DNA from: Oxytricha trifallax
Taxonomy: Eukaryota; Ciliophora; Spirotrichea; Sporadotrichida; Oxytrichidae
NCBI GenBank assembly: GCA_000711775.1
Contig: ARYC01018383.1
Span: 1-64,000 of the forward strand
Direction of reading: 5' to 3'
DNA length: 64,000 nucleotides
In this document: positions 36,234 through 48,522 of the stretch, in pieces
How the letters are laid out: the number at the start of each line of letters is the position of its first letter
Numbering within the stretch: position 1 is the first letter of the stretch
Made by a program: the position numbers and the translations under genes
The notes under the pieces: model-generated
Told to the model about the DNA's origin: nothing
Databases searched by the model: none
What the model saw: the letters and a program-made list of their open reading frames with translations, nothing else

Positions 36234-36746
36234 TTTTTATTAATAATGTTTTATTAAAAAGTACGATTTATTCGATAAATACTTAAGTTAAATATTGGCA
36301 GTACATAGATAATTAAATATTAAATTAAAAAAATAAATTAAAAAATTTTAATATTTATTAAAATCAATTATTAAATCAATATTTAAAAAAAATTTAGAGT
36401 ATATGATAACTTATCATTAAATTTGCCTGTTTATAATTTATTATACAATATAAAATTATCTAAAATAATTATAAAAAAAATATTATTTTTTAAATATAAA
36501 TTTTTAATTAATTTTAATTTATTTGTAGAGAAGAAATTATTATGGGATGATAAAATTAGCTTTAGTTAATATAACCAGATATAGAGCTTCTTTTTAATTT
36601 ATAAATGTCTAATTAATCACGGATGGGAATGAGAATTATCTAATATTATTGGAAATATAAAAGATATTATACATAATGAAAATATATAAGTCAATTAAGT
36701 AATTACTTAATAATAATAAATTAAAATAAATATCTTCTTTACTATC
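36234..36746. other. Intergenic AT-rich spacer
   Basis: No gene seen; divergent promoter region between the zinc-knuckle gene and the first expansin-like gene. Confidence 0.5.
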
Positions 36747-38081
36747 ATGAAAATCTAACTTGCCATTCAAAAATATCATTAACATATTTGAATTGAATCT
36801 TAACTTATAAATTATTATTAAAAACATTTTAGAATATTTTTTATGAATTGGAGCAGCCCTTACTTTCTTGGGGATCGCTTAATCAACTTTCACTTCATAT
36901 GCTACTCATTTCGATGGAATCGGTTAACCTTATGGAGGCTGTGGTATCCCAGAGTCACTCATGGGATATCCTCATTATTTGGCACTAAATGTCTAAAACA
37001 CTCCCAATGATTATGGAACTTTCTTACACAGACCTATTTCTAATTCAGAGGGAAGCAAAATAGGCCAATTTAACAATGGTAAAAATTGTGGAAGGTTCGT
37101 CAGAGTTCATATCGGTAGATTCGGAATAAAATTAACAAATTATTTAATTCAAAGGATAAAATGTATCATTAAATTTCTTGATTACATACCCTTATATTAA
37201 ATTAAAAAAAATTATGATTGATAGATTCTGTACAGGTGTCAACTCTGGAAACCCAGGAGAACCCTTCTGTCACAACGGCAGTTTGGTCGATGATGAATTC
37301 ACAGGTGCCTACCAAGATTACATTGTGACAGATAGTTGTCAAGATGGAAACAGATGGTGCAGAGACGACAAAAACCACGTTGACCTCAAGACTGAGTCAC
37401 TTAGGAGCTTCAAACAAAATGGCAAGTAAGTAGATGTCTCTCATAAATGGGGCAACAGAGAGGTCCACTGGGATTTCATCGATGGGCCTTCCCTAGAGAT
37501 GACTGTGTACTTTGGTCAAAATGCCCAAGAGTACTACCCTGCCATTTTCTTGGCTGGAATTCACAATGGAATTCAATCAGTAGAGGAGAAGGTCAATGGA
37601 CAATGGAGAGAAGCCAAGATGAACAGCGATATGGGGTAATCCTTTGTGCTTTCATATTAAAAAATATAAGAAAAATACTTATAATTCTTCACATGTTTTT
37701 TAATGACTTTTTTAACTAAATCAAAGATTAGTATTTTTGTTCATTTATATGATTTCTTTAATTTTAATGTTATAATCTATTTAATTGATTACTATGACAT
37801 TATTTTGTTTCGACAAATATAATTTTAAAATAATTTAGCTATGCTAACTGGCAACAATTAAAAAATAAAATATTTAATTCAATTTAAAAATAATTTGAGG
37901 GAATTAATGATGGATTTTATTGAATAGCGGTGTCTACGAAATCTAAGTGAAAGACATCCACGGTCACACTTACCGCGGACACAGCATTAAGTTCACATTC
38001 CCATCTAATTGCCCTAACAAGAAGTGCGGAACTGAACCTGGTTACAAAGCTCATGTCCTAGATAGTGCCTTCTTGCAATGA
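36747..38081 (+). CDS. Secreted expansin-like protein 1
   Basis: With the first IES removed (pointer ATT, 36765-36849) the N-terminus is MKIQLAIGAALTFLGIAQST, a clear signal peptide. The mature part has GIGQPYGGCGIPES, GKNCGRFVRVHIGRFCTGV, DSCQDGNRWCRDD and NHVDL, the cysteine-rich double-psi beta-barrel of expansins with the HxD-like end. Expansin-type proteins loosen cellulose or similar polysaccharides without hydrolysis. A second domain ends SAFLQ and TGA at 38079-38081. Codon use is GC-richer than the flanks, a sign of high expression. Tandem partner of the next gene. A join near 37640-37920 was not resolved. Confidence 0.85.
36765..36849. other. 82-bp IES, pointer ATT
   Basis: ATT at 36765-36767 and 36847-36849. 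Removal joins MKIQLAI to GAALTFLGIA and makes the signal peptide. Confidence 0.65.
37116..37228. other. 106-bp IES, pointer TAGATTC
   Basis: The 7-bp repeat at 37116-37122 and 37222-37228 is in phase. Removal gives VHIGRFCTGVNSGNPG, matching the paralogue. Confidence 0.9.
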
Positions 38082-38977
38082 AAAAGAGAAAAGATAGATA
38101 AAATCATATATTCACATTATTAATAGAAGTTTATATGGAATCACAAATATCCCAAAAATATTATAAAGTCATTTAATTTTTACAAAATTTGAATTCACAA
38201 TTTGCTTATCTTCCAAAAAAAATAATATTGTTTGTTAAATTTTACTTTATTTTAAGTAATATTACAATCAGTCCTTCAAAAACTATTTAAGATATAAATT
38301 TCATATATAAATCCATCATAAATAGATCATCAAAGCTGAAAAAAAAGAAACTATTAGTTTCTTTAATCCCAATAAATAATAACCTTAAAATTATTAATAA
38401 ATATACTAAGATAAATTTTAATTTAATTTATTATTCTCTACAGTTTTTATATGTTTCTTACAATCCAATTTTGAATAAATTATTTTTATATATCTTAAAT
38501 CTTTATATAAATAATAACTAATTCTATTTGCATTCACAACTGAAATTAAAAATTTATTAAGAATTAAAATTATTTTTAGAAAACCAAGCTATCTAGAAAC
38601 AGAAATAATAGTTTTAATGTTTTAAAAAAATCTTAATTTTTCTGAATAAATTTTTTCTTTATAATTTTATTTAATGGGATTTTATTAATTTTTATAATTT
38701 AATTTACTCAATACGAAATAAATCATCAAATAGTGAAATAGGATTAATATCCATGAAATATTTTAGCTTAACTATATATCTACTTTGTGTTCAAATTAAA
38801 AATAAATTATATTAAATTTTTGTAAAATTGTAATAATAAAGATCTCATATCCAAATGAAACTAAATATTACTATAATAATCATTAAATATAAATTTTTGT
38901 AAAAATAATTAAAATCATTTTTGATAACTTAAAATAAATGTTAATGTAGCAATAAAACGATTAGGGTGTTTAAATAA
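38082..38977. other. Intergenic AT-rich spacer
   Basis: About 0.9 kb between the tandem expansin-like genes. Nothing recognisable. Confidence 0.5.
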
Positions 38978-40592
38978 ATGGAAATATTAATAATTGTAAT
39001 ATATATTTTTTATACTTCTATATAAAACACTAATAATATCTACTGTGGCCACAGTTGCTGCACTCTTGACTTAAGAAACTTACTAACAAAATATAGTTTA
39101 CAACACAGCGAGTACTAACACTCTGAAGACAGCTTACGCTACATTCTTCTCTGGACTAGGCCAACCATACGGGGGATGTGGGGTTCCAGAAAGCGAGTTG
39201 AATGGTATTCCTTATGTTGCTCTGAATGTGCAAAAGCTTATAAATGGGAATTACTATTCGAATCTCTAAAGACCTCTAACTCAAGTTAATTAGTTGGGTG
39301 AGTTCAACAATCAATAATCCATAAACCCCTAATTAAATGTTTTAGAGACTTTAGTTGATGGTATAGTGAAAGTCGTTTGGGTGAAGAGATATTGATTTTT
39401 GTCGAATTCATATGTAATTACCGAATACTATTCTTGCTTAAATCAAAAAGATTTTGTTTTCATTATTTTATTTCTTGAATATTACTGTTTAAATAGTTCA
39501 AGCAATAAGTGATTGCTCTTAATTTATTACTCAAAAAATGTTTTTATTCAGTATAATTTAATAATTATTCAATCTTTAATCTTTGACAGTAGTTCAATAT
39601 TCATAAAAAATATTAATATCTATATATCGCTAAAATATATTTCTCGTTTTTAGAATTCATCTAAATTATTCATTTAAATAATCTCAATACGCCCCAACTA
39701 TGCCCAACAACAAATAAATCAATAAACTATCAATTTAAAGGATTCTAATCTAAGGGTTTTAAATGGGAGAAACTGTGGTAGATGGTTGAGGGTGAACATT
39801 GGAAAATTTTGCTAAGGTGGTTCAAACACTGGAAATCCAGGTACTAAATTCTGCTCAGGCGGAAAACTCGTTAATGATGAATTCACTGGAGCATATTAAG
39901 ATTTTATAGTGGCAGACAGTTGTTAAGATCAAAATATGTGGTGCAGAGATGACATCAATCACTTGGATTTGAGAGAGTCCGCTACAAAAACTTTTCTTAA
40001 TAAAACAACAGGCAAAGCAGTCAGTAACTTGCTTAATAAATGGAACATATTTTGATTAATTTTTTTAACAATAGAGAAATCACTTGGTAGTACGTTACAT
40101 CCCCTAAAGGAAACAACATGAAATTCTATTTCATGAAAGATGCCTTCAAATGGTGGCCTGCTATTCTTATAACTGGTTTTAGTAATGGAATCAGTAAAGT
40201 TCAAAGAGTTGTAAATGGTGTAGCAAAGGAAGCATTTAGATACAGCGACATGGGGTAAGCTTTAATAATAGTTATATATTAAGCTTTTGCTATTCCTAGT
40301 GACAATACTGATAAAGATTCAGGACAAGCCTATATTCTCAAGATTTTTGACATCAATGGTGCTCAATATCAAGGCTCCTACACAGTTACATTCCCATCTG
40401 GATGCGGCACGAAATGTTCCGCTGCTGTAACCGTCGCTACTCACAAACTTTAAAGCTCAGCTGACTTCGATGATTTTGTCGATGAAGTTAGTATTATTTA
40501 ATATTTTATTAATTGTTTTCTATAACTATATTTATATCAAAGTTAAGTAAGCTGAAGTAGCTGAGATCTTAAGTAAGTTTTTGAGCGAATGA
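38978..40592 (+). CDS. Secreted expansin-like protein 2
   Basis: With a 43-bp IES removed (38988-39037) the start is MEILIISTVATVAALLTQET, a signal peptide. Then come GLGQPYGGCGVPESELNG, NGRNCGRWLRVNIGKFC, ADSCQDQNMWCRDDINHLDL and a second domain with WWPAILITGFSNGISKVQ and FPSGCGTKCSAAV. The architecture is the same as the gene before it, so these are tandem paralogues, diverged clearly in sequence and in IES positions. The C-terminus is an added acidic tail, DFDDFVDEVAEILSKFLSE, absent from paralogue 1. TGA is at 40590-40592. The role is probably binding or loosening of polysaccharide, in food or cyst wall; that is inference. Confidence 0.85.
38988..39037. other. 43-bp IES, pointer TAATAAT
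   Basis: The 7-bp repeat at 38988-38994 and 39031-39037 is in phase and makes the signal peptide of expansin-like 2. Confidence 0.7.
40256..40287. other. 24-bp IES, pointer TAAGCTTT
   Basis: The 8-bp repeat at 40256-40263 and 40280-40287 is in phase. Removal joins RYSDMG to QAFAIPSDN. One of the shortest IESs here. Confidence 0.85.
40483..40558. other. 70-bp IES, pointer TGAAGT
   Basis: TGAAGT at 40483-40488 and 40553-40558 in phase. Removal joins DDFVDE to VAEILSKFLSE and the TGA stop. Confidence 0.8.
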
Positions 40593-42873
40593 ATGAGTTT
40601 ATTTTAAGTTTACTATTTCAAAGTTCTGGCTAGTAAACATTTATCAATCAATAAAAATATTTAGCAATAATGAATGGATAATGCATTATAGAAATATATA
40701 TTAAGTCGATAACATTTAAGGTATAATTCGTCACAACCTTCCCTTAGGAAGCATCAACTAGTAAGAAACTATAATGTGCCCAAATTTACATCCTTTAATC
40801 TAAGTATCTCTCAAGATTTCCATCACTGTCCTTAAGCTGTCATTTTATATCAAATGCCGTATTATTTTAAGTATTACCTGCTTTTTAAAGGTACAAACTC
40901 TTTAGATAGCTGAAATATTCCGTTTTTTAAACTAGCTTAAATATTAGTGAATAATTGGCTTTGAAACCTTTTGACTATAAAAAATGTCATGGGACCAAAA
41001 ATCTGTCCAGTTTATCAGAAACTTAATATTTAGCGATATCCGCATAATAGTTTTTTTTTGTTAATCGCTTAAGGCAAGGGAAATTTAAAAAAAGAGACAT
41101 TATTTAATCAGAGATTTCTAATATGTAATAATCAATATTAATTATTATTAATATATGTATAATAAATAGGGGCCATAAATTATTAAAGATGGCATTAGGT
41201 TTTTAGAAGTATTACCTACCCTACTTGTTTTTGGAACTCCCGATTTCATATATAAGTAAACATAACAAACGAACTTTTAAAGCTGAATTTATCTATATAT
41301 TTTAAAGTACTCATAGTTATAGTTAATTAAAATTTGTACATTCAAATGATCAAGCTTCAACCTTTAAAATCGTTGAAGCTTGATGACAATTACAATAAAC
41401 AAGAATGATCTTTAAATTAAAATATATAATTTATTTATTAATAATTAAATATATATATATATAAAATGGAGAGTTAAAGATTTTTTTGCCTTATCTTCAA
41501 CTCTTTAACAGTTAAAAATATCTATATGGTTATTTATAATTGCACCTGCATAAAATTTATTTCTCAAACTACTGAATGATTAATAGCTCAGTATGTGAAT
41601 TTTAAATTTTCCCATTTTTTGCTTCTATCATTTACATTCATAATAACGAAGTCGTAATTTTTGTTTTCCTCGTCGCTCAACATATATTAGTAATAATTAA
41701 TAGTAATATACGTATAACATTAAAATCTTCTTGTATTAAACTTAATTTTTTAATTAAAAATAAGTTTTTAAGAAAAATAATAATACTTAATGAAGTGTCA
41801 AATTCTATTAACTTTAATTTCTTAATACATCTAATTTGAAATCATATTTTGTATAATTTATTTCTTTTATGAATCTCACAGAATTTTATTGACTTTTAAT
41901 TTATATCCATTTATTTTCATATTATTCATTATATATAAATCTTGATCTATTGTTATCAAATAATCTACTTAATATTAATTTAGTTAATCTATCAAGTTGT
42001 AAACTTATTATAGTTTATAATTTATACTATGAATTGTATACTATGGTCTTAAAATGATATTTTTATCATAATTACTTAAAAAAGAGTTATTATTTTATAT
42101 TAATTAATTATAAAACGAAGTATTATGATAATAAGAACTTACAAAAATACAACTGTTTTCGAATTGCTGATTCTAATATTTAATTATTTTTTGAGTTTAC
42201 ATATTAATAAATTATAATAAATAATTATTATTTCATTTTTCATAACAAAAAAATATAAATATATGGAAGAATTTATTTAATGACAAAAAATATTTTAAGA
42301 GTTTTAGAAAAAAAATGTTTTTCTAAATTATTTATTAAATGTAACTGTTATGAAATTCAAATTTTAAAAATAATTCAAAGTATATCAGTTAAATTTATTT
42401 TATTATCATTATTTTAATTTTAATATATACACTTGTTAAACCATTTAACTCAAAATTAAAATATATTGTAACTATCAGTAAATTATATCAAAATTCTGTA
42501 ATTGATATTATAATTAATTAACTATTTTAATTTAAACAAGAAAATATTATGATAAAATTAATCTATGGAATTAATTCAAATTAATTAATTAAACTTTCAG
42601 CAAATTATCTTTCTAATAATTAAAATAATAAAGAATAAATTCAATATAGTGAAAATATTATTTTAATGTAAATAAGGAAGTAAAGTAGTATTTAATAAAC
42701 ATATAATCTTCTACCCCTTAGTTTTTTTTCTATCTTGTAAGACCTAAAGTCAATTAGGACCAGCCATCAAAGAAATAAATTTTATGTTATTTTTTACTAA
42801 TTATATTTTATAAACTCATGTCTTAAAACAAATGATAAGTATTAATTTTCACCAAAATAATTTATTTAGCAAT
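40593..42873. other. Long AT-rich intergenic region
   Basis: About 2.3 kb with no supported gene. It contains a perfect 13-bp stem hairpin at 41349-41384 and a short (AT)n run near 41450. Weak open frames around 40700-41000 are not recognisable. Confidence 0.5.
41349..41384. repeat. Perfect 13-bp hairpin
   Basis: ATCAAGCTTCAAC at 41349-41361 pairs with GTTGAAGCTTGAT at 41372-41384 across a 10-nt loop. Confidence 0.8.
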
Positions 42874-45800
42874 AATGGGAAATATTGTTTTAAGCGAGAC
42901 AGAAACGAAACTAAATCGTGGTGAGAGAGAAATAAACATAACTCTCACTGATAAATAAAACCCACATACTTACCATCTTAATCACTGTATGTTCATTACT
43001 TGATGGTTAAAAATATTGAAATTATGATAAATCAGGCATTTTTTCCTCAATTTTCGCATTTTAAATGATAAACTAATACTGAAGATAATTTAAAAAGTAA
43101 CATAGACATGTCATTTAGCAAATTAAATGAAATAAAATTTCTCTTACTTTTGATAATATAGGGTCATTAACGGATGTGCGTAAATTCTATGATAAATTCA
43201 GGCAGTTGTGCAAGGAGCACCACGACAAATTCTACAAATATATAACTAGGTGAACACTTTAGGAAATCATGCCATTTGGTATTACAAGTGCCAATAAGAT
43301 ATTTGCTGCTTTTGACATTCACAATAGAGGTAAGAAAAAACTAATAAAGAGTGGATTAATGATTTTATTATTAGAATTTGAAAGTTAATTAATTCATTTC
43401 CTTTTTAGCTTATGTGAACTTCTTTGAGATTATGAGTGCGATAGTATGGTTTTCTTATGCTGAAAGATCTTAGAAAATAGAATGTAAGCTGATAAATTAA
43501 AAGGTTCATATATTTTTTTATCTTTAACAATGAAAATTTTCTATGATAAAATTGAACTCTCGCTAATTTAATTTTGACTTGTCCATTCTAATTGTAATAT
43601 TTTTTGTAGTTTTATTTAAAATGGTTGATTGGCAGTAGAAAAACAGCATGAAACTTGAGGAATTACATGAGCTGTTTAAGTGGACTTTGAAAGGTCTAGG
43701 GTGAGTTTGTGATAATATCACGCCTCAAGCCAAGGCAATCTAATTGGTCAGTTACAAGGCTTTTAATTCAGCTGATTCAGACGGGAGCAGTAAACTCTTG
43801 TTCACCATAAATAATAATAAAAATAAGAAGCAATTTTAAATTAAATTAAATATAATTATTGTGATAATTTAGATTAATAATATGCTATAAGTTTACTCTA
43901 GACTTAGCTGAAATGAAAAATTGGATAGAACTAAATTAGATATTTATATCTTTCTGTGAAAAATTTGGTAAGTTTTCTATACTTTTTAAAATAAACACTA
44001 ATTCATTAATCTCAAAAAGATCGATAAAAGTTAATCATTAAACGAAGAATAAAAATCTCATTTTTCTTTTACAGAACCAAAGAACAAAGTGTTCTACGAT
44101 TAATCGCTATTTGATAAGTTCACACCCTTTGTTGTCAGTGATATCACTGATGATGTGCTTGATACTCAATCTGATATGTTTCTCATAAATTACTCTAATT
44201 ATTTTTACTTTTATTCAGTTTTTGTTTAATTAATCACTAATTTTAAAGCTTAAACTTTAATTTTGCTATTAATATAGCATTATTTTTATAAATAAGGGGA
44301 CATTCTCTTCTCTAAATAGATTGATGCAAAGTTAGAGCAGCATGAAGTAGCGTATACTCAAAAGCACTCTCCATATCTATAATTAATAACCTATGTGTTT
44401 CTTTTATACTTTTGTGACATTGATTTTTATTATATTCTAATTGTTAATTTTATAACATTTAAAGAGACAAGTCCAAAAGTAAGAAGAGAAAATCTTAGTA
44501 GAGTAGTAAAAATACTATGAAGATTTACAGATAAAAACTGCTAGAAAAAAGATATTGGAAAAAAAGCGATCTACAAGCAATATACAGTAAATGGTTGATA
44601 AAGATCTGGCATTTAGACAATAAATGCAAATGCAGAATAGTCGATTATACGTCACTTTGAGTACACCAGCATCACCATTAAAATCTTTATTTAAAATTTT
44701 ATCATTTCTTAATAGAAATTGTTATTTCTTTTTTTTACTAATTAGAATTGAGATAAAAATCCTTCGATAAACGATAATCTGGTGGCTTAGACAAAAGTAA
44801 GCTAAAAAACTCATCTACAGTAGATTTATTCGCATCTACTCATAGCATGCCTTAAACCTAAAATAATACAAGGTTTTTCACATCCAGAGAAAGACAAAAT
44901 GAACTAAAAAAGCAATTTATTATGCCTAAGCTGAAATCTTTTGAAAACAAATTTCAAAAATTTATAAAGAAAAACTTAGTGCTAGATGAATTCTAATTGA
45001 AAGAGTTTTATGAGAAAGAACAATAGATGAACAAAGAATTCACTCCACTCAATGAATATATTGAACAGCAGTAAGATTATAAGTAGAAAGAGAAATTGAG
45101 AAAGATAAACTAGATGAAGGAGGTCTTGGAATTCAAAGAAAAACAAACCATGCTAAATTACCAGACTATTCAACAATTTCAAAAAACTATAGATAGGAAA
45201 AATACTAAGTTTTAAGAGCAGAAAACTTTTACGAGTTTAAAGACTAGGAGTATGTCTAAGAAACCATCTGGCAAACAACCTGCAATATTTCCAAACTTAG
45301 AGATAATTTATTATAAATTTTAAGTTGTGTATAGAGATACTTATTCCAAATAAGAAGAAAGATAAATATGGGAGGAAGCCGACATTGTTTCGAAAAAGTC
45401 AATGCAAAACATAGTAGGAGTAGAAAATGTAGAAAAAGCAAATAAGCATTTTGGGACACTATCAATGGATGAATTTATTGAAAACAAAAAGAAACTACTT
45501 ACAAATAACTACATTAACTTGGTATGTCATTCATTTCCAAACTTTTTCTTACTTTTATTCGAAATAAATTAAGTTTGATTATTAATAATGCTGCTTTTTA
45601 TAGAGAGGAAAAGTATACAGCAAAAGTTGGGTGTAACAAATGAAAAAGTTCTTTGACATGATGGACGAATAGAAAAAGGGTTTTGTAACAATAGACGATT
45701 ATGTTTAATTTTCAGTAAAATTCCCCTCACTAAAAAAGATCTCAAACAGCTTGTTCAATCATTTTGACAAGGATGGTACTGGCAAGATAACATTCGAGGA

Positions 45801-46975
45801 CATGTTAATTTCTATGGTGCCTGGAGCCAGTGACCAAGAAATAAATAAGATGATTTAATGGGTCAATTTTATGTACATGAATAAAAAGAGCAAACAATAG
45901 TACTTAAATTAGCAAGAGAATATTCTCACACCCTTGCTTAAAAATTCCATACGTGCAGATGATTCTTTGATGAATAAAGCAGGTGAACTTTTATCAGATG
46001 ACAGTTTGAGTTCTTTTGATTCATTGAAATCGAAGAAATCTAAGTTAACTGTCTCAGCCGGTAAACCATTTTCGAGGCAAACCAGGAGATTTAGCATAAT
46101 TTCACAGCCTAAAATCACAACAGGTGGTCCTTAGTCAGACCGCAATTCCTTTGACTTCTAGAGATATACTTCTTCTAATCATGGGAATTATATTGCTCTT
46201 GCAAGTAACGGATTACCCTTCACTTTTATTACGCAGGAGATGATTTTGGAATTCAGGAATATTTTTGAACTTTATGATCGCAAAAAGAAAGGCTATCTAT
46301 CGATATTTTTAAATTAAATTAACCACTATTAATATTAACCAGTATAAGATTCTTTTATATTATAGTATTATTTTAAATCAAGAGATGAATTCATCAAGTC
46401 TCTTATATCACTTTACGATTTAGATAAAATCTTAACTTTATTGAAGTTAAACGGATATGAAAATGAAAGATAAATTCGTATTGATTAATTTATATCTATG
46501 GTAAAACCTGAACATATGATTGTGCCTCAAACTGTACTTGATAATCTACATGAGATTATTTAAATTATAAATATTCTATATTTTTTTGCAGTACTTACTA
46601 GCATTATTTACTTTGGATATTTCTATTGAAACATTAATTTTACTCCTTAATAAAATAGTATTATTTTATAAAGATGTATAAGGATAAATTTGGGGATCAT
46701 GCAAAACTTATAGTCGTAAATAATGAATAAGTAAATGGCTTGGACGCCCTTAAGAATTAAAATAGCAATTAACTGGGTTAAACACCCTCATCATCAAAAA
46801 TACATTTCAATATGTATAATATTTTTAATTTTTTAATTTGTCTTAAATTAAAGATATTTAATCAAATTTCCTGCGACCAAACTTAGCAGTAGGTGCTTAA
46901 AATAACTATAGTAGAAAAAATACACCTAAATTTAAAAGTTTTGGTACTATGATTGTAAACATGAATAATTTATGA
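42874..46975 (+). CDS. EF-hand calcium-binding protein, probably myristoylated
   Basis: The start MGNIVLSETETKLNRG at 42874 fits N-myristoylation. EF-hand-like helices (MPFGITSANKIFAAFDIHN, FEIMSAIVWFSYAERSQ, LELKELHELFKWTLKG-like) fill the N-terminal part. An intron near 43970-44073 (GTAAGT...ACAG) precedes EPKNKVFYDQSLFDKFTPFV. A long charged middle (about 44460-45540) follows. A good EF-hand, FNHFDKDGTGKITFEDMLIS, lies at about 45770, with DxDGTGKIxxxE ligands. A degenerate one at about 46255 reads FELYDRKKKGYLSI. The last piece ends FGTMIVNMNNL and TGA. One odd in-frame TGA occurs at 43702-43704. Many IESs split it. Confidence 0.75.
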
Positions 46976-47219
46976 TTTTAATTTAAATAAATATTTTTAT
47001 ATTCTTATTATAAAGATTGACCAAGGAGACAGAAATAAAATTAATATATTGAGTAAACTAATTTATTAGAAATTAATCAAAGACTTACAATAATTTATGA
47101 TTAAATAAATATTTAGAAAAATGCAAACTTTATAAAATCATATGACTAATGGAAATTTACAATAGACACAAGTACAATCAAAATAGAAATTTATGAATAA
47201 TTTTGAATATTTTATTTTG

Positions 47220-47264
<45 letters not shown>

Positions 47265-47304
47265 TGCTATTTTAAGATTATGATATTTTTAAAAATCGAA
47301 ATCT
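46976..47304. other. Spacer with (AT)18 tract
   Basis: Intergenic DNA with no gene. It includes the dinucleotide run at 47225-47260. Confidence 0.6.
47225..47260. repeat. (AT)18 microsatellite
   Basis: An uninterrupted AT dinucleotide run just upstream of the first nitrilase gene. Confidence 0.95.
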
Positions 47305-48358
47305 ATGATTGGAGTGATTCAAATAACGTCGTCACATGACATAGAAGAAAATTATAAGAAGATATAGAATTATGTGAGCATGTGCGCTTAAAAAGGAGCA
47401 CAATTGTTTTATTTTTATATTATTACTATTTTCTTTCATTTTCATATAGAGTATAATGTTTAATTATTCATAAAAATTGGTATGTTTACCAGAAAATTTT
47501 GCATGCATGGCTTTAACATCCGCTGATTCTCTTGCAATGTCAATTTAGTTAAAACATATATAACATTATAAATTAAAAAAGTAGATATTAATATTATTAT
47601 AAATAAATATGTCAGAACCATTAACTGGACCCCTAATGACTAAATATTGTGAAATTGCTAAAAAAAATAATGTTTGGCTTAGTTTAGGAGGATTTTAAGA
47701 GAAATGTGATATCAGTGAAAATAAAAGATACAGTAAGTCAGAGAATTAAATTTATATAATGAAAAGATCAAGTATTTATAAAAAATATTCTGACATATCT
47801 TTATATGAAATTATTATGTTTTGTTATTTGATTCGTGATTGTGTAAAAAAATAAAAATATAACTCAATAATTCATTAGTATAACTTGAAATTTAATTATA
47901 GACACTCATGTCATTGTGAATTCTTAAGGTTAGATAGTTTCCACATACAGAAAACTGCATTTATTTGACATAGATCTGTCCAAAGTAGGCGGAGTATACT
48001 TGAAAGAAAGCGATTCTGTAGAAAAAGGCAGGAATTTGCCTGAAATTGTAAATGCTCCTTTTGGAAAATTAGGCCTTTCTATCGTAAGAATTTACTAACA
48101 CTTCTATATACAAATTTTGATAAAAATTATCTGTAATAGTGCTATGACCTTAGGTTTCCAGAGCAATACAGATATTTATTCACTTAGAATGCTCAAATCT
48201 TATTGATACCAGCTTCTTTTACAGTTAAAACTGGGGCATCTCATTGGGAGCCCATGCTTAGGTGTAGAGCTATTGAGAATTAATGCTATGTGATAGCTGC
48301 TGCTCAGACAGGCACGCACACAGACAAAAGATCAACTTATGGTCTTCAAAATAAATGA
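47305..48358 (+). CDS. Nitrilase-family hydrolase 1, C-terminus missing in place
   Basis: The start MIGVIQITSSHDIEENYKKI is at 47305. LVCLPENFACM carries the catalytic Glu, RKLHLFDIDL the catalytic Lys, and CYDLRFPEQYRY the catalytic Cys, so the Glu-Lys-Cys triad of the carbon-nitrogen hydrolase (NIT1/NIT2-like) family is complete. The substrate may be an omega-amide or deaminated glutathione. The frame ends THTDKRSTYGLQNK then TGA at 48356-48358, about 60 residues short. The expected GHS..IDPWG tail is absent here. Its TYG codons lie in CTTATGGTC (48336-48344), a 9-bp sequence repeated in phase at the tail segment of the next gene (49629-49637). IES with pointer AATTG at 47402-47479. Confidence 0.85.
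47402..47479. other. 73-bp IES, pointer AATTG
   Basis: AATTG at 47402-47406 and 47475-47479 is in phase. Removal joins QKGAQL to VCLPENFACM. Confidence 0.8.
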
Positions 48359-48522
48359 ACAATTTTAAATATGTTATATTTAAGCTTTCCTATTGAGATT
48401 GATTTGATGGGAAAAACTAAAAAGTAAAGTAGTAAAATAATCGATATTAATTTCTGTCTGAGTTTTTGTTTCATCAAATCAATTAAAACTTGTAATATAT
48501 AATTTGATTAATAAATTTGAAA

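Noticed and set aside
40690-41000. Possible minus-strand gene in the long spacer
   Set aside because: The frame is open but has no domain, start or pointer support, and AT-rich DNA with one stop codon gives such frames easily.
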